Positions 33,801 to 42,103 are shown, counted from the stretch's first letter. The stretch is 42,103 bases of DNA from Gemmatimonadaceae bacterium (GCA_013361335.1 JABFYH010000186.1:1-42103); one strand, 5' to 3'. Notes: a model not told the origin generated them from the letters alone. Numbers and translations are program-made.

Positions 33801-36800
33801 CTGCTGGCTGCTCTCGCCGGAGATCGCGTCGGCGCTGAGCGCGCCGCGAGCGCGCACGGAGCTCGAGCTCGGCGCCGCGGAGCGCGAGCGCGCGCTCGGC
33901 TATGCGCGCGCGCATTGGCGCTACTTCCAGCAGCTCGCCACCGCCGGCACGCAGTGGCTCATCCCGGACAACTTCCAGGAGACGCCGGTGCCGGTCGTCG
34001 CGCCGCGCACGTCGCCCACCAACATCGGGCTCCAGCTCCTGGCGATCATGTCCGCGCACGACCTCGGCTTCATCGACACGCCCGAGCTGATCGAGCGGCT
34101 GGAGCGCGTGCTGGCGACGATGGACCGGATGGCGAAGATCCGCGGTCACTTCATGAACTGGTACGACCTCGCCGACCTTCGCGTGCTCGACCCGCCGTAC
34201 GTCTCGGCGGTGGACTCCGGCAACCTCGCAGGCCATCTGATGGCGTTGGCGGTGGGGTGCACCGAGGTCGACGAGGCCGGCGATGCGGAGCGCGCGCGGC
34301 TGACGGCGATCGCCGAACGGGCGCGCGCGATGGCGATGGCGATGGACTTCCGGCTGTTCTACGACACGCGCCGGCGGCTGATGTCGATCGGCTACGACGT
34401 GCGCACCGGCCGGCTCGACGAGTCCGCGTACGATCTGCTCGCGTCCGAGGCACGGCTGGCGAGCTTCGTCGCCGTGGCCAAGGGCGACGTCCCGGTGGAG
34501 CACTGGTTCCACCTCGGCCGGACGCTGACCACGGCAGCGAACGCCACGGCGCTCGTGTCGTGGAGCGGCAGCATGTTCGAGTACCTCATGCCGCTGCTCG
34601 TCATGGCGTCGCGTCCCTTCTCGCTGCTCGACCAGACGCATCGGGCCGCGGTGCAGCGGCAGATCGCGTATGCCGTCGCGCGCGGCACGCCGTGGGGGAT
34701 CTCCGAGTCCGCCTACAACATGCGCGACCGGCACGACACGTATCAGTACCGCGCGTTCGGTGTCCCCGATCTCGGCCTCAAGCGCGGGCTCGCGTCGGAC
34801 GTCGTGGTCGCGCCGTATGCCACCGCGCTCGCCCTCGCGGTGGACCCGCATGTCGCGATGGCGAATCTCGCGACGCTGGAGACCCTCGGCGCGCTGGGGG
34901 CGTACGGCTTCTACGACGCGCTCGACTACTCGCGCCCCGATCCGGACTCCACCTTCGCCGTCGTGCGCGCCTTCATGGCGCACCACGTCGGCATGAGTCT
35001 CGCCGCGCTCGACAACGTGCTGCATCTCGACGGCGGTGAAGGGATCTGGCAGCGCCGCTTCATGCGCGACCCCGCGGTACGGGCGTCGGAGCTGCTGCTC
35101 GACGAACGGGTGCCGCGCCGCTACACCACGATGCCGGCGCAGCCCGATCAGCCGACCGACGCCTACGTGCGGCCGCCGCGCGCCCGCGCGGTGGTGCGCG
35201 AGTACGAGGACGCCGACACCCACGAGCCGCACGTCGGCCTGCTGGGCGGGCGGGCCTATTGCACCCTGCTCACGAACGCGGGGGGCGGCTACTCGCGCGT
35301 CGGCGCCATGGACGTCTACCGCTGGCGCGCCGACGCGACGAAGGACGAGACGGGACATTTCATCTACCTGCGCGACCTGTCCGCCGGCAGCGTGTGGTCG
35401 GCCGCCCACCAGCCGGTACGCGCCCCGACTTCCTTCTATCGCGCCTCGTTCGCCGCCGACCGCGCGGTGTTCACGCGGGTCGACGGACCGGTCGAGACGC
35501 GCACGGAAGTCGTCGTCGTGCCGCGCGACCGGGCGGAGATCCGTCGCGTGACCGTGTGCAACCAGTCCCGCGCGACGCGAGAGCTGGAGATCACCAGCTA
35601 TGGTGAGATCGTCCTCACCGACGCCGGCGCCGATCGCGCGCACCCGGCCTTCCAGAACCTGTTCGTCGAGACCGAGTGGCTCCCCGAGCTCGGCGCGGTG
35701 CTGGCGAGCCGCCGCCCCCGCTCGGCGATGGAAAAGCGGCCGTGGTGCGCGCACGTGCTCGCGGTGGGTCCGGAGCTGACCGGTGAGATCACCTGCGAGA
35801 CCGACCGGGCGCGCTTCATCGGTCGTGGACGCACGGTGCATGCGCCCGCTGCGCTCGACGAAGGCGCGTCGCTCTCCGGCACCGCGGGCGCCGTGCTCGA
35901 TCCGATCGCCTCGCTGCGCGCGCGGCTGCGGCTCGAGCCTGGCCGCTCGGCGACCGTCGCCTTCACCACCATCGTCGCCGACTCGCGCGAGCAGGCCATC
36001 CAGGCGGTCGACCGCTATCGCGATCTCGAAGCCTCGCGGCGGGCGCTCTCCCTCATGGGCACCGAGTCGCAGATCGAGCTCCGCGACCTCGACATCACCC
36101 CCGCCGACGCCGCGCTGTACCAGGATCTGGCCGGCGCGCTGATCTATCCACGTGACTCGCTCCGCGCGCCGCGGGCCGAGCGGCTCGCCAACCGGCGTGG
36201 GCAGACGGCGCTGTGGGCGCACGGCATCTCCGGCGACTGGCCCATCGTGCTGGCGACGATCCGCGACCCCAACGGCCTGCCGAGCATTCGCCAGCTCCTG
36301 TCGGCGCACAAGTACTGGCGCATGAAGGGGGTGCGCAGCGATCTCGTCATCCTGAACGCGAAGGGCCCCTCCTACATCCAGGACCTGCAGGACCAGATCA
36401 CGACGATGGTCGTGTCGTCGAGCGAAGGAGGCATCCTCGAGCGGCCGGGCGGCGTGTTCGTCCGTCGCGTGGACGTGCTGCCCGAGGAAGACGTGTCGAT
36501 GCTGCGCGCCACGGCCGCCATTCACATCGTCTGCGACGGCGTCGGGCTCGGCGAGATCGTCGGCGCTACCGACGACCAGCGCATCGTCACCGCGCGGCCC
36601 ACGGCTGTGGTGCCGCGCGCCGTGCGGCGCACGCGGCCGGCGCCGGCGGAGGGCAACGGATTCGGCGAGCTGACCGAATCGCGCGACTACGGCATCGACG
36701 TCGACGGCGCGCATCTGCCCCCCGCACCGTGGGCGAACATCGTCGCCAACCCGAACGCCGGCTTCTGCGTGACGGAGCGCGGCGGCGGCTTCACCTGGAC

Positions 36801-39081
36801 GGACAACAGCTTCTTCTTCCGGCTGACCCCGTGGTTCAACGACCCGGTGAGCGATCCGTCGGGCGAGGTGCTGTACCTCGTGGACGCGGCGTCCGGCGAA
36901 TGGTGGACGCCGACCCCTGGACCGGCGCCGGCGATGGACGACGAGGATCCGGCGGCGTATCGCGTCGTCCATGCGCCGGGCCGCTCCACCTTCGCGCACT
37001 CTCGCCACGACGTCGCCACGGAGCTGGAGCTCGCGGTGCCGGAGGGCGATCCGGTGAAGATCAGCCGCCTGCGCATCAGGAACGACGGAAGCGCCGTCAA
37101 GACGCTCTTCGTGACGAGCTTCGTGGAATGGGTGCTCGGCACCGATCGCCAGCACACGCGGCATCAGCTGCACACCAGTCGCGACGACGCCACGGGAGCG
37201 ATCTTCGCGCAGAACTTCTTCATGGAGGAGTTCGCGTCGCGGGTGGCCTTCTCGTGGATCAGCGAGCCGGTCACGAGCGCCACGGCGTCACGGATGTCGT
37301 TCATCGGCCGCAATGGCGATCTCGCCAATCCTGCCGGTCTGTCGGTCATCAATCTCGACGACGACCTCCTCGGCGCCGGCGACGACCCCTGCGCGGCGCT
37401 GCGCTGCTCCATCGTGCTCCAGCCTGGCGAGACGCGCGAGCTCGTCGTGCTGCTCGGCGCCGCAGGGAGCGAGGAGGAGGCGCGGGCGATCATCGCACGG
37501 TGTGGCGCACCGGTGCTCGCCGCCAAGGCCACCCGGCAGGCGGTCGCGGCGTGGGAGAACCGGCTGTCCACGATCAAGGTGCGCACGCCGTCCCCCGAGT
37601 TCGACGCGCTGGTGAACCGCTGGACGTTGTACCAGGCGCTGTCGTGCCGGATGTGGGCCCGCTCGGCGCTCTACCAGTCGAGCGGCGCATACGGCTTCCG
37701 CGACCAGCTCCAGGACGGGATGGCGTTCGTGTACACCGATCCGGCGGTGACGCGCGAGCACATCCTGCGCTCGGCGAGCCATCAGTTCGTCGAGGGCGAC
37801 GTGCAGCACTGGTGGCACGAGCCGAGCGGGCGCGGTGTGCGCACGCGCTTCTCCGACGATCTGGTGTGGCTCCCCTTCACCGCCGACCACTACGTGCGGG
37901 TGACGGGAGACGCGGGCGTGTGGGACGAGGTGGTGCACTACATCGAGATGCGCCAGCTCGAGCCTCAGGAGCACGAGGTCTACGACAAGCCCAACCGCAG
38001 CGAACGAACGGACACGCTCTATGCGCACTGCGTGGCGGCGCTGCGCAAGGCGTGCACGATGGGCGCCCACGGATTGCCGCTGATCGGCATCGGCGACTGG
38101 AACGACGGCATGAACCGCGTCGGCGTGGAGGGCAAGGGTGAGAGTGTGTGGCTCGCCTGGTTCCTCGTCACCACGCTCCGCCGCTTCGCCGTGCATGCCG
38201 AGGCGCGTCACGACACGGACATGGCGACCTGGTGCCACGTCAAGGCTGACGCATACGCCGAGGCAGTCGATCACGCGGCGTGGGATGGCTCATGGTACCG
38301 CCGGGCATACTTCGACGACGGGACGCCGCTCGGAAGCTCGCAGTCGGACGAGTGCACGATCGACTCGATCGCGCAGAGCTGGGCGGTCCTGTCGGCCGCC
38401 GGCGATCCGGAGCGGGCGCGCATCGCGATGCGTTCGCTCAACGAGCACCTCGTGCGCGACGACGAGCGTCTGATCCTCCTGCTCACCCCGCCCTTCGACA
38501 AGACGGCGCACGATCCGGGGTACATCAAGGGTTACCTGCCCGGCGTGCGCGAGAACGGCGCGCAGTACACCCATGCCGCGTTCTGGACGGTGCTGGCGAC
38601 GGTGGGGCTGGGCGACGGCGACCGCGCGTTTCATCTGCTCGACCTGCTGAATCCCTTGACGCATGCCCGCACCCGCGAGGAGGCGGAGCGCTACAAGGTG
38701 GAGCCGTACGTGGTGGCGGCGGACGTGTACACCGCGCCGGGCCACGTGGGGCGCGGCGGATGGACCTGGTACACGGGCTCCGCGAGCTGGAGCTACCGCT
38801 CGGCGCTCGAGGGGATTCTCGGGTTTGCCAAGCGCGGGGACCGGTTGAGCATCTCGCCCTGCATCCCGGCGTCGTGGGAGGAGGTGTCGATCGAGTACCG
38901 CTTCGGCCGCACGACGTACGCGATCACGATCCTCAACCCGGATGGGGTCTCCACCGGCGCGCGCCAGGTCGAAGTCGACGGCATCGCGGTCCCCGACGGC
39001 GCGATCGCGCTGCGCGACGACGGGGCCGAGCACGTCGTGCGCGTCACGATGGGCGAGACGGACGCGGTGGCGGTCTCGTAA
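30826..39081 (+). CDS. ndvB: Cyclic beta-glucan synthase (NdvB/ChvB/Cgs type, GT84 + GH94)
   Basis: The 2751-residue length is close to Agrobacterium ChvB and Brucella Cgs (about 2800-2870). After an N-terminal region, membrane helices occur at about 421-478. The GT84 domain shows D639-S-D641, SHD753LIEG and R784-M-H-R787-W788 followed by IRGDWQ. More membrane helices occur at about 829-875 and 955-1001. A glycoamylase-like domain follows (from about 1105; FMNWYDLADLRVLDPPYVS, WSGSMFEYLMPLLV), then beta-supersandwich segments and the GH94 phosphorylase domain with GDWND at 2423-2427. In known enzymes the GT84 part builds a protein-linked beta-1,2-glucan from UDP-glucose and cyclises it, and the GH94 part trims chain length; products go to the periplasm. 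Start is GTG. Linkage and cyclisation here are inferred. Confidence 0.9.
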   Translation: MNTTSYRLRFPWQPAPVEEPTEPILGELFGTDRLAQHARQLARRQRTAPPELSHRTWRRRKGSLLARLDATEQVLQRIHANLAHITSEGIGVSPAGDWLLDNYHVVTAQIAEIRTTLPADYYAELPKLAESSTFAGYPRIYEIAIELIAHTDGRLAESTLELMVREYQRVTPLSMGELWAVPAMLRMGFLENIRHMAQRAGRDAADTVEADAWVSRLLAADEEPPPALARALAEFVDQSRELTPTFLTRFLQQMRSRRADFTPLLWLEQWIGEDVMSVEEAVQRSTQRLALSSLVMANSIASLRAIGNIDWRDFVEDTSLAEAILRRDPAGVYATMTFGTRDRYRHVVERLAKRSHLSELEAATAAINAAAAAAGRAGPAALEAHVGYHLVDAGLPALEATVGYRKPIAERLRHIAYAAPSATYLSAVSLLTAGALSILLRPLHGADGFGLLLALGLALVPAADIAVAIVNQLVTLLFPPSRLPRLDFTRQVPATHRTAVVVPILLGSVDAVREALEHLEAQYLANADPEIRFALLGDFLDADQQTMPGDAEIVAAGIEGVQALNASYGESDAATAPFYFFMRPRRLNAVDHRWMGWERKRGKLADFNAWVLGGGGEAFSVTEGELGWLHTVRFVITLDSDTVLPRDAAVTLIGTMAHPLNRARFDETAGRVTRGYGIMQPRVSVSLASANCSRYAAIFAGHPGVDPYTTAVSDVYQDLFAEGTYTGKGIYDVAAFEEATAGRFPENSLLSHDLIEGSFARAALVTDVEVFDDYPTRYLTATRRMHRWIRGDWQLLPWLVSEIPGPRGRGVNPLAPVSRWKMLDNMRRSVTPVLTLAWLVAGWTVLPHAGLGWAGAVLAAFVFPWLAPFAVAALRPPADESWRPYYAALRQDLSSSVQQFAVALVMLPHQAIVAADAIGRTVYRVAVSHRNMLEWQTASQAEQATAGGRAPVWRRMASAVGLGIAALLLMWRHALSHATSPVGWTLLGVLTVCWLLSPEIASALSAPRARTELELGAAERERALGYARAHWRYFQQLATAGTQWLIPDNFQETPVPVVAPRTSPTNIGLQLLAIMSAHDLGFIDTPELIERLERVLATMDRMAKIRGHFMNWYDLADLRVLDPPYVSAVDSGNLAGHLMALAVGCTEVDEAGDAERARLTAIAERARAMAMAMDFRLFYDTRRRLMSIGYDVRTGRLDESAYDLLASEARLASFVAVAKGDVPVEHWFHLGRTLTTAANATALVSWSGSMFEYLMPLLVMASRPFSLLDQTHRAAVQRQIAYAVARGTPWGISESAYNMRDRHDTYQYRAFGVPDLGLKRGLASDVVVAPYATALALAVDPHVAMANLATLETLGALGAYGFYDALDYSRPDPDSTFAVVRAFMAHHVGMSLAALDNVLHLDGGEGIWQRRFMRDPAVRASELLLDERVPRRYTTMPAQPDQPTDAYVRPPRARAVVREYEDADTHEPHVGLLGGRAYCTLLTNAGGGYSRVGAMDVYRWRADATKDETGHFIYLRDLSAGSVWSAAHQPVRAPTSFYRASFAADRAVFTRVDGPVETRTEVVVVPRDRAEIRRVTVCNQSRATRELEITSYGEIVLTDAGADRAHPAFQNLFVETEWLPELGAVLASRRPRSAMEKRPWCAHVLAVGPELTGEITCETDRARFIGRGRTVHAPAALDEGASLSGTAGAVLDPIASLRARLRLEPGRSATVAFTTIVADSREQAIQAVDRYRDLEASRRALSLMGTESQIELRDLDITPADAALYQDLAGALIYPRDSLRAPRAERLANRRGQTALWAHGISGDWPIVLATIRDPNGLPSIRQLLSAHKYWRMKGVRSDLVILNAKGPSYIQDLQDQITTMVVSSSEGGILERPGGVFVRRVDVLPEEDVSMLRATAAIHIVCDGVGLGEIVGATDDQRIVTARPTAVVPRAVRRTRPAPAEGNGFGELTESRDYGIDVDGAHLPPAPWANIVANPNAGFCVTERGGGFTWTDNSFFFRLTPWFNDPVSDPSGEVLYLVDAASGEWWTPTPGPAPAMDDEDPAAYRVVHAPGRSTFAHSRHDVATELELAVPEGDPVKISRLRIRNDGSAVKTLFVTSFVEWVLGTDRQHTRHQLHTSRDDATGAIFAQNFFMEEFASRVAFSWISEPVTSATASRMSFIGRNGDLANPAGLSVINLDDDLLGAGDDPCAALRCSIVLQPGETRELVVLLGAAGSEEEARAIIARCGAPVLAAKATRQAVAAWENRLSTIKVRTPSPEFDALVNRWTLYQALSCRMWARSALYQSSGAYGFRDQLQDGMAFVYTDPAVTREHILRSASHQFVEGDVQHWWHEPSGRGVRTRFSDDLVWLPFTADHYVRVTGDAGVWDEVVHYIEMRQLEPQEHEVYDKPNRSERTDTLYAHCVAALRKACTMGAHGLPLIGIGDWNDGMNRVGVEGKGESVWLAWFLVTTLRRFAVHAEARHDTDMATWCHVKADAYAEAVDHAAWDGSWYRRAYFDDGTPLGSSQSDECTIDSIAQSWAVLSAAGDPERARIAMRSLNEHLVRDDERLILLLTPPFDKTAHDPGYIKGYLPGVRENGAQYTHAAFWTVLATVGLGDGDRAFHLLDLLNPLTHARTREEAERYKVEPYVVAADVYTAPGHVGRGGWTWYTGSASWSYRSALEGILGFAKRGDRLSISPCIPASWEEVSIEYRFGRTTYAITILNPDGVSTGARQVEVDGIAVPDGAIALRDDGAEHVVRVTMGETDAVAVS

Positions 39082-39094
39082 ACGAGAAGGCTGC

Positions 39095-39120
39095 CGCGCT
39101 CGTCCCCTTGCTGGAGCGCG
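39095..39120. terminator. Hairpin between glucan synthase and DMT exporter genes
   Basis: CGCGCTC (39095-39101) pairs with GAGCGCG (39114-39120) across a 12-nt loop in the 44-bp convergent gap. It could stop transcription from both sides. No T tract is present. Confidence 0.3.
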
Positions 39121-39125
39121 TGTCG

Positions 39126-40037
39126 CTACTCGTGCGCCGCGCCGAGGTTGATCGCCAGCACCGCCACCAGCGTCAGCGCCATGGCGGCGACGGTGCGCGG
39201 ACCGAAGGGCTCACCCGCGAGCAGCCAGCCGAGGAAGACGGCGACGATCGGGTTGACGTATGCATACGTCGACGCGCGAGCCGGCGTGGTCGCCTTGAGC
39301 AGATACAGGTAGGCCGAATAGGCGACCATGGATCCGGCGACGACGAGATACACCCAGGCGAGGGCGGAGCGGCGGCTCACGTCGCCGAGCGTGAAGTGCG
39401 CGCCTTCGCCGGCGAGGAGGCCGAGGACGACGAGCATCGCGCCGCCGGTGAGCATCTGCATGGCGGAACCGAGGAAGGCGTCGGCCGGCAGGTCGGCCTT
39501 GCGGGCGCGGAGGGAGCCGAGGCCCCAGGAGACGCCGGCGAGGAGGACGGCGCCCAGTCCCCACGGGTCGATGCGGGTGTGGTCGGCGCTGCCGACGCCG
39601 AAGAGGAGCGCCTGGGCGCCGAGCCCGATCACGATCCCGGCGATGACGAGGGCGGTGGGTCGGCGCGCGGCGGCGATGGAGGAGAAGAGAACCATCCAGA
39701 GCGGCGTCATCGCGGTGATCAGCGCCACGATGCCCGAGGGAACGGTCAGCTCGGCCCACGAGACGAGGCCGTAGGAGGCCGCGATCAGGAACAGCCCGGT
39801 GACCGTGGCGGCCTGCCATTGGCGGGGCGTCGGACGCGACGTTCTTCCGTCCCGCATCAGGCACCACAGATAGAGCGCCCCACCCGCGGCGAGGAAGCGC
39901 GTGCCGGACATGACGAGAGGCGGGATCGTCTCGACGGCGAAGCGGATCGCGAGATAGGTCGAGCCCCAGACGAGGTAGACGATCGCGAAGGCGGCGACGA
40001 GGACCCACCGCTGGCGTTCGCCGAGGCTCGGCGCCAT
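39126..40037 (-). CDS. EamA-family drug/metabolite transporter
   Basis: The 303-residue protein has ten predicted membrane helices in two EamA repeats. The first is FAIVYLVWGSTYLAIRFAVETIPP to about 140 and the second starts near WGLGAVLLAGVSWGLGSL. It ends TYAYVNPIVAVFLGWLLAGEPFGPRTVAAMALTLVAVLAIN, the conserved last-two-helix pattern. YedA/RhaT-type exporters of amino acids or other small metabolites are the nearest kind; substrate cannot be named. It is alone on its strand, convergent with the glucan synthase. Its start is only 26-50 bp from the divergent DUF1028 gene, so the promoters must overlap. Confidence 0.87.
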   Translation of the reverse strand: MAPSLGERQRWVLVAAFAIVYLVWGSTYLAIRFAVETIPPLVMSGTRFLAAGGALYLWCLMRDGRTSRPTPRQWQAATVTGLFLIAASYGLVSWAELTVPSGIVALITAMTPLWMVLFSSIAAARRPTALVIAGIVIGLGAQALLFGVGSADHTRIDPWGLGAVLLAGVSWGLGSLRARKADLPADAFLGSAMQMLTGGAMLVVLGLLAGEGAHFTLGDVSRRSALAWVYLVVAGSMVAYSAYLYLLKATTPARASTYAYVNPIVAVFLGWLLAGEPFGPRTVAAMALTLVAVLAINLGAAHE

Positions 40038-40063
40038 TCTCTGTCCCTCATTCCGGAGGCATC

Positions 40064-41185
40064 GTGTCGCACGTCGAGTCCCGCGTCATGAAACGTAGAG
40101 TCGTCCTCGTCCGTTGGGCCGCGTGCGGTCCGCTCGGTGTGCGGGTCCTGCTTGCGTCGCTCGCGTTGAGCGCATCCGTGAGGGCGCGCGCGCAGGAGCC
40201 GGCCGCGTGGGGTCACCCGCTCGACTTCGCCACCTTCTCCATCGCGGCGATCGATCCGCGCACGGGGGAGAGCGGCGTCGCGGTGACGACGCGGGTGCCG
40301 TGCGTGGGGAATGGTGTGCCCTGGGTGCGCGCGGGCGTGGGCGCGGTGGCGACGCAGGCGAACACGCACACGGAGTACGGGAATGGTCTGTTGGATTTGC
40401 TGGCCGCCGGGCTGTCGCCCGACTCGGCGCTCAAGCAGCTGCTGGCCGCGGACAGCGGGTCGGCGAGCCGGCAAATCGGCGTCATCGCGCTCGACGGTCG
40501 CTCGGCGACGTGGACGGGGAGCGGGACGACGCAGTGGGCGGGGGCGCGGCGGGGGAAGAACTACGTCACCCAGGGGAATCTGCTCGTGAGCGGCGAGACG
40601 ATCGACGTCGTGGCCGCGACCTTCGAGAACAGCGAGGGGAGTCCACGGCATCTGGCGGATCGGTTGATCGAAGCGATCGCCGCGGGGCATGCGGCGGGTG
40701 GCGACGCGCGCAAAGGTCGCTCGCAGTCGGCGGCAGTAGTGGTGGCGGATCCGCGGCCGGGCCATTCACGCCGCGCGGACAAGATCACGGCGAACATCAA
40801 CGTGTGCGAGCATCCGGAGCCGGTGGCGGAGCTGCGGCGGATCTACAACACGATCTCGCAGACGCTGGGCTATCGCGAGCTCCAGTCGTTCAGCGGGAAC
40901 GACGTGTGGCAGCTCAAGGTGATCCTGCACGCCCTGGGGTTCTATCGGCCGACAGTCGCAGGATCACTGGTCCGCGATTCGACGGCGACGGATTACACCG
41001 CGGAGGCGATCGCGGCGGTGGATGCGTTCCGGGGGTCGGAGAAGTTGGCCGGACCCGCGCTGGGGTCACCGTCGGGGCTCGTGGATCGCGAGACGGTGGC
41101 GCGGTTGTGGGCGGCGCTCGAGCGGGGCGGGAAGGCGGACGCGGTAAAGAGGGAGTTGCTCGATGTCGTGGGAGTACGGCGGTAA
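40064..41185 (+). CDS. Exported DUF1028 (Ntn-hydrolase-like) protein with C-terminal peptidoglycan-binding-like domain
   Basis: The 373-residue protein has a signal peptide (LLASLALSASVRARAQ). After it comes the DUF1028 domain: FATFSIAAIDPRTGESGVAVTTRVPCVGNGVPWVRAGVGAVATQA, then YGNGLLDLLAAGLSPDSALKQLLAAD, and further on VTQGNLLVS. The C-terminal region (about 285-365; DVWQLKVILHALGFYRP to LVDRETVARLWAAL) is the short helical putative peptidoglycan-binding domain that often accompanies DUF1028. GTG 40064 has GGAGG 4 nt upstream; ATG 40088 gives a more standard signal peptide and is the alternative. The reaction is unknown, although the fold is related to N-terminal nucleophile hydrolases. Confidence 0.84.
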   Translation: MSHVESRVMKRRVVLVRWAACGPLGVRVLLASLALSASVRARAQEPAAWGHPLDFATFSIAAIDPRTGESGVAVTTRVPCVGNGVPWVRAGVGAVATQANTHTEYGNGLLDLLAAGLSPDSALKQLLAADSGSASRQIGVIALDGRSATWTGSGTTQWAGARRGKNYVTQGNLLVSGETIDVVAATFENSEGSPRHLADRLIEAIAAGHAAGGDARKGRSQSAAVVVADPRPGHSRRADKITANINVCEHPEPVAELRRIYNTISQTLGYRELQSFSGNDVWQLKVILHALGFYRPTVAGSLVRDSTATDYTAEAIAAVDAFRGSEKLAGPALGSPSGLVDRETVARLWAALERGGKADAVKRELLDVVGVRR

Positions 41186-41211
41186 CAGATCCCGCTACGG
41201 CGAGAGCTTCC

Positions 41212-41802
41212 ATGCGCTTCCTGCCGATCGTTCTCATCGCCCTCCCCGGCGCGCTCCGTGCGCAGGCTCCGCACAACGCACCGCTGACCGACGCGCAGCA
41301 GATCGCCGCCGCCGTGCTGCCCCTCCCCGCCGAGTTCCGTGCCGATGCCCGCGTGCTCGGCCATCGCGCGGGCGGCAAGGAGCTCGTCACGCTCCGCGAC
41401 GGCCGCGGCGCCTTTACCTGCCTCGCGAGCGATCCCGCCGCGACGCGCTTCCACGTCGCCTGCTACCACAAGTCGCTCGAGCCGTTCATGGCGCGAGGTC
41501 GAGCGCTGCGCGCGAGCGGCGTGAAGGACGATCAGGTGGACAGCACGCGCTTCCGCGAGATCCGGAACGGAACGCTCGCGATGCCGAAGCAACCGGCCGC
41601 GCTGTATTCGCTCACCGGACCGCTCGGGAGCTACGACCCCGCGACGAACACCGCGCGCGGCGCGCGGCCGCTGTCGGTCATCTACATCTCCGGCGCGACG
41701 ACCCAGTCGACGGGGTTGACGGCGACCCCGACGCAGGGAGCGCCGTGGATCATGTATCCCGGCACACCCAAGGCGCACATCATGCTCGTTCCCAAGATGT
41801 GA
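41212..41802 (+). CDS. Small exported protein of unknown function
   Basis: The 196-residue protein has a short signal peptide (FLPIVLIALPGALRAQ). The mature part begins with a helix (LTDAQQIAAAVLPLPAEFRADARVLGH) and continues with a beta-rich region containing TLRDGRGAFTCLASDP and FHVACYHKSLEPFMARGRAL (two Cys, possibly a disulfide). It ends in APWIMYPGTPKAHIMLVPKM. No named family is recognised. It follows the DUF1028 gene by 26 bp on the same strand. Confidence 0.68.
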   Translation: MRFLPIVLIALPGALRAQAPHNAPLTDAQQIAAAVLPLPAEFRADARVLGHRAGGKELVTLRDGRGAFTCLASDPAATRFHVACYHKSLEPFMARGRALRASGVKDDQVDSTRFREIRNGTLAMPKQPAALYSLTGPLGSYDPATNTARGARPLSVIYISGATTQSTGLTATPTQGAPWIMYPGTPKAHIMLVPKM

Positions 41803-41846
41803 TGGACATGGCCGACGTTCGAGGGTCCCACACCGATCGACATCTG

Positions 41847-42103
41847 ATGCCTCGCCACTTCTCGCACCTGTTGTCGTCCCTCGCGCTCGTGCTCCTCGTT
41901 GCCTGCGGCAAGGGAACGGGCGACACACCGGCTGTCCCCGCCGGCCCCGCACCCGACTCCTTCCGCGTCACGCTCGAGACGAGCCGAGGCCCGGTCGTCG
42001 TGGAGGCGCTGCGGGCCTGGGCGCCGAACGGCGTCGACCGCTTCTACGCGTTGAGCCAGGCGCACTTCTTCGACGAGAACCGCTTCTTCCGCGTCGTGCC
42101 GGG
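41847..42103 (+). CDS. Lipoprotein cyclophilin-type peptidyl-prolyl isomerase (3' truncated)
   Basis: The first 86 residues are visible; the gene runs off the window. The leader LALVLLVAC20 is a good lipobox (LVAC). The mature part begins the cyclophilin fold with FRVTLETSRGPVVVEALRAWAPNGVDRFYALSQAHFFDENRFFRVVPG, which includes the N-x-x-x-F and the Y/F-x-x-x-FRVV pattern around the active-site Arg. These enzymes assist folding of exported proteins in the periplasm. An in-frame ATG at 41802 overlaps the previous stop (TGATG) but would put 15 polar residues before the leader, so 41847 is preferred. Confidence 0.83.
   Translation, partial: MPRHFSHLLSSLALVLLVACGKGTGDTPAVPAGPAPDSFRVTLETSRGPVVVEALRAWAPNGVDRFYALSQAHFFDENRFFRVVP

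Noticed and set aside
34326-34346. GATGGCGATGGCGAT microrepeat
   Set aside because: Codes for Met-Ala repeats inside the glucan synthase frame; too short to be meaningful.
30670-37173. A 2167-codon open frame antisense to the glucan synthase
   Set aside because: Its composition is Arg/His/Glu/Ala-rich with no domain motif, and it is the mirror of a gene with strong GC bias at codon position 3. Such antisense frames occur opposite nearly every gene here.
39074-39087. Palindrome over the glucan synthase stop codon (TCTCGT-AA-ACGAGA)
   Set aside because: The 2-nt loop is too tight for a stable hairpin; the 7-bp stem just downstream is the better terminator candidate.
1-42103. Mobile element, prophage, defence island or CRISPR
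   Set aside because: No transposase, integrase, phage structural gene, nuclease or regularly spaced repeat was seen; composition looks uniform across the window.

Overview
The window is 42 kb of a very GC-rich bacterial chromosome (roughly 70% GC by eye), packed with genes; every gap between genes is shorter than about 120 bp. No rRNA, tRNA, insertion sequence, phage gene or CRISPR array was seen. Several features suggest a free-living member of the Gemmatimonadota: a SARP-type (BTAD) regulator fused to TPRs, many Tat or Sec-exported oxidoreductases and lipoproteins, a CarH-like B12 photoreceptor beside carotenoid genes, and long GTG/ATG genes linked by 4-bp overlaps. This assignment rests on gene content and style only and is an inference.

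Left part (1-8.7 kb). A 5'-truncated CarH-like regulator overlaps a CrtI-family carotenoid desaturase, which is followed by a membrane family-2 glycosyltransferase: a probable light-controlled carotenoid cassette. Converging on it is a tightly coupled five-gene operon read leftward (8662 to 3434): Tat-exported xylose-isomerase-like TIM barrel, GMC oxidoreductase with a Cys cluster, gluconate-dehydrogenase subunit-3-like Tat protein, Gfo/Idh/MocA oxidoreductase and CutC. It looks like a periplasmic-to-cytoplasmic route for oxidising glycosides or keto-sugars.

Middle (8.7-24 kb). A rightward operon holds a PLP aminotransferase, an orphan sensor kinase, DUF969, DUF979 and DUF2891; the last three are chained by 4-bp overlaps. 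Then come a leftward serine beta-lactamase-like hydrolase, a rightward NAD(P)-binding protein, and a leftward set made of a cupredoxin-like exported protein, a hybrid kinase with receiver domain, an outer-membrane barrel candidate and an alpha/beta hydrolase. A rightward DUF1801/OmdA-type protein ends at 23667.

Right part (23.7-42.1 kb). A leftward envelope cluster (small secreted protein with Cys pairs, OmpA-family protein, large lipoprotein, small secreted protein) diverges from a membrane-anchored SARP/TPR regulator. Three perfect-register 11-bp direct repeats lie directly in front of that regulator and resemble a SARP operator. Immediately downstream is a 2751-residue NdvB/Cgs-type cyclic beta-glucan synthase (GT84 + GH94). 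The window closes with a DMT exporter, a DUF1028 hydrolase, a small secreted protein of unknown function and a truncated lipoprotein cyclophilin.
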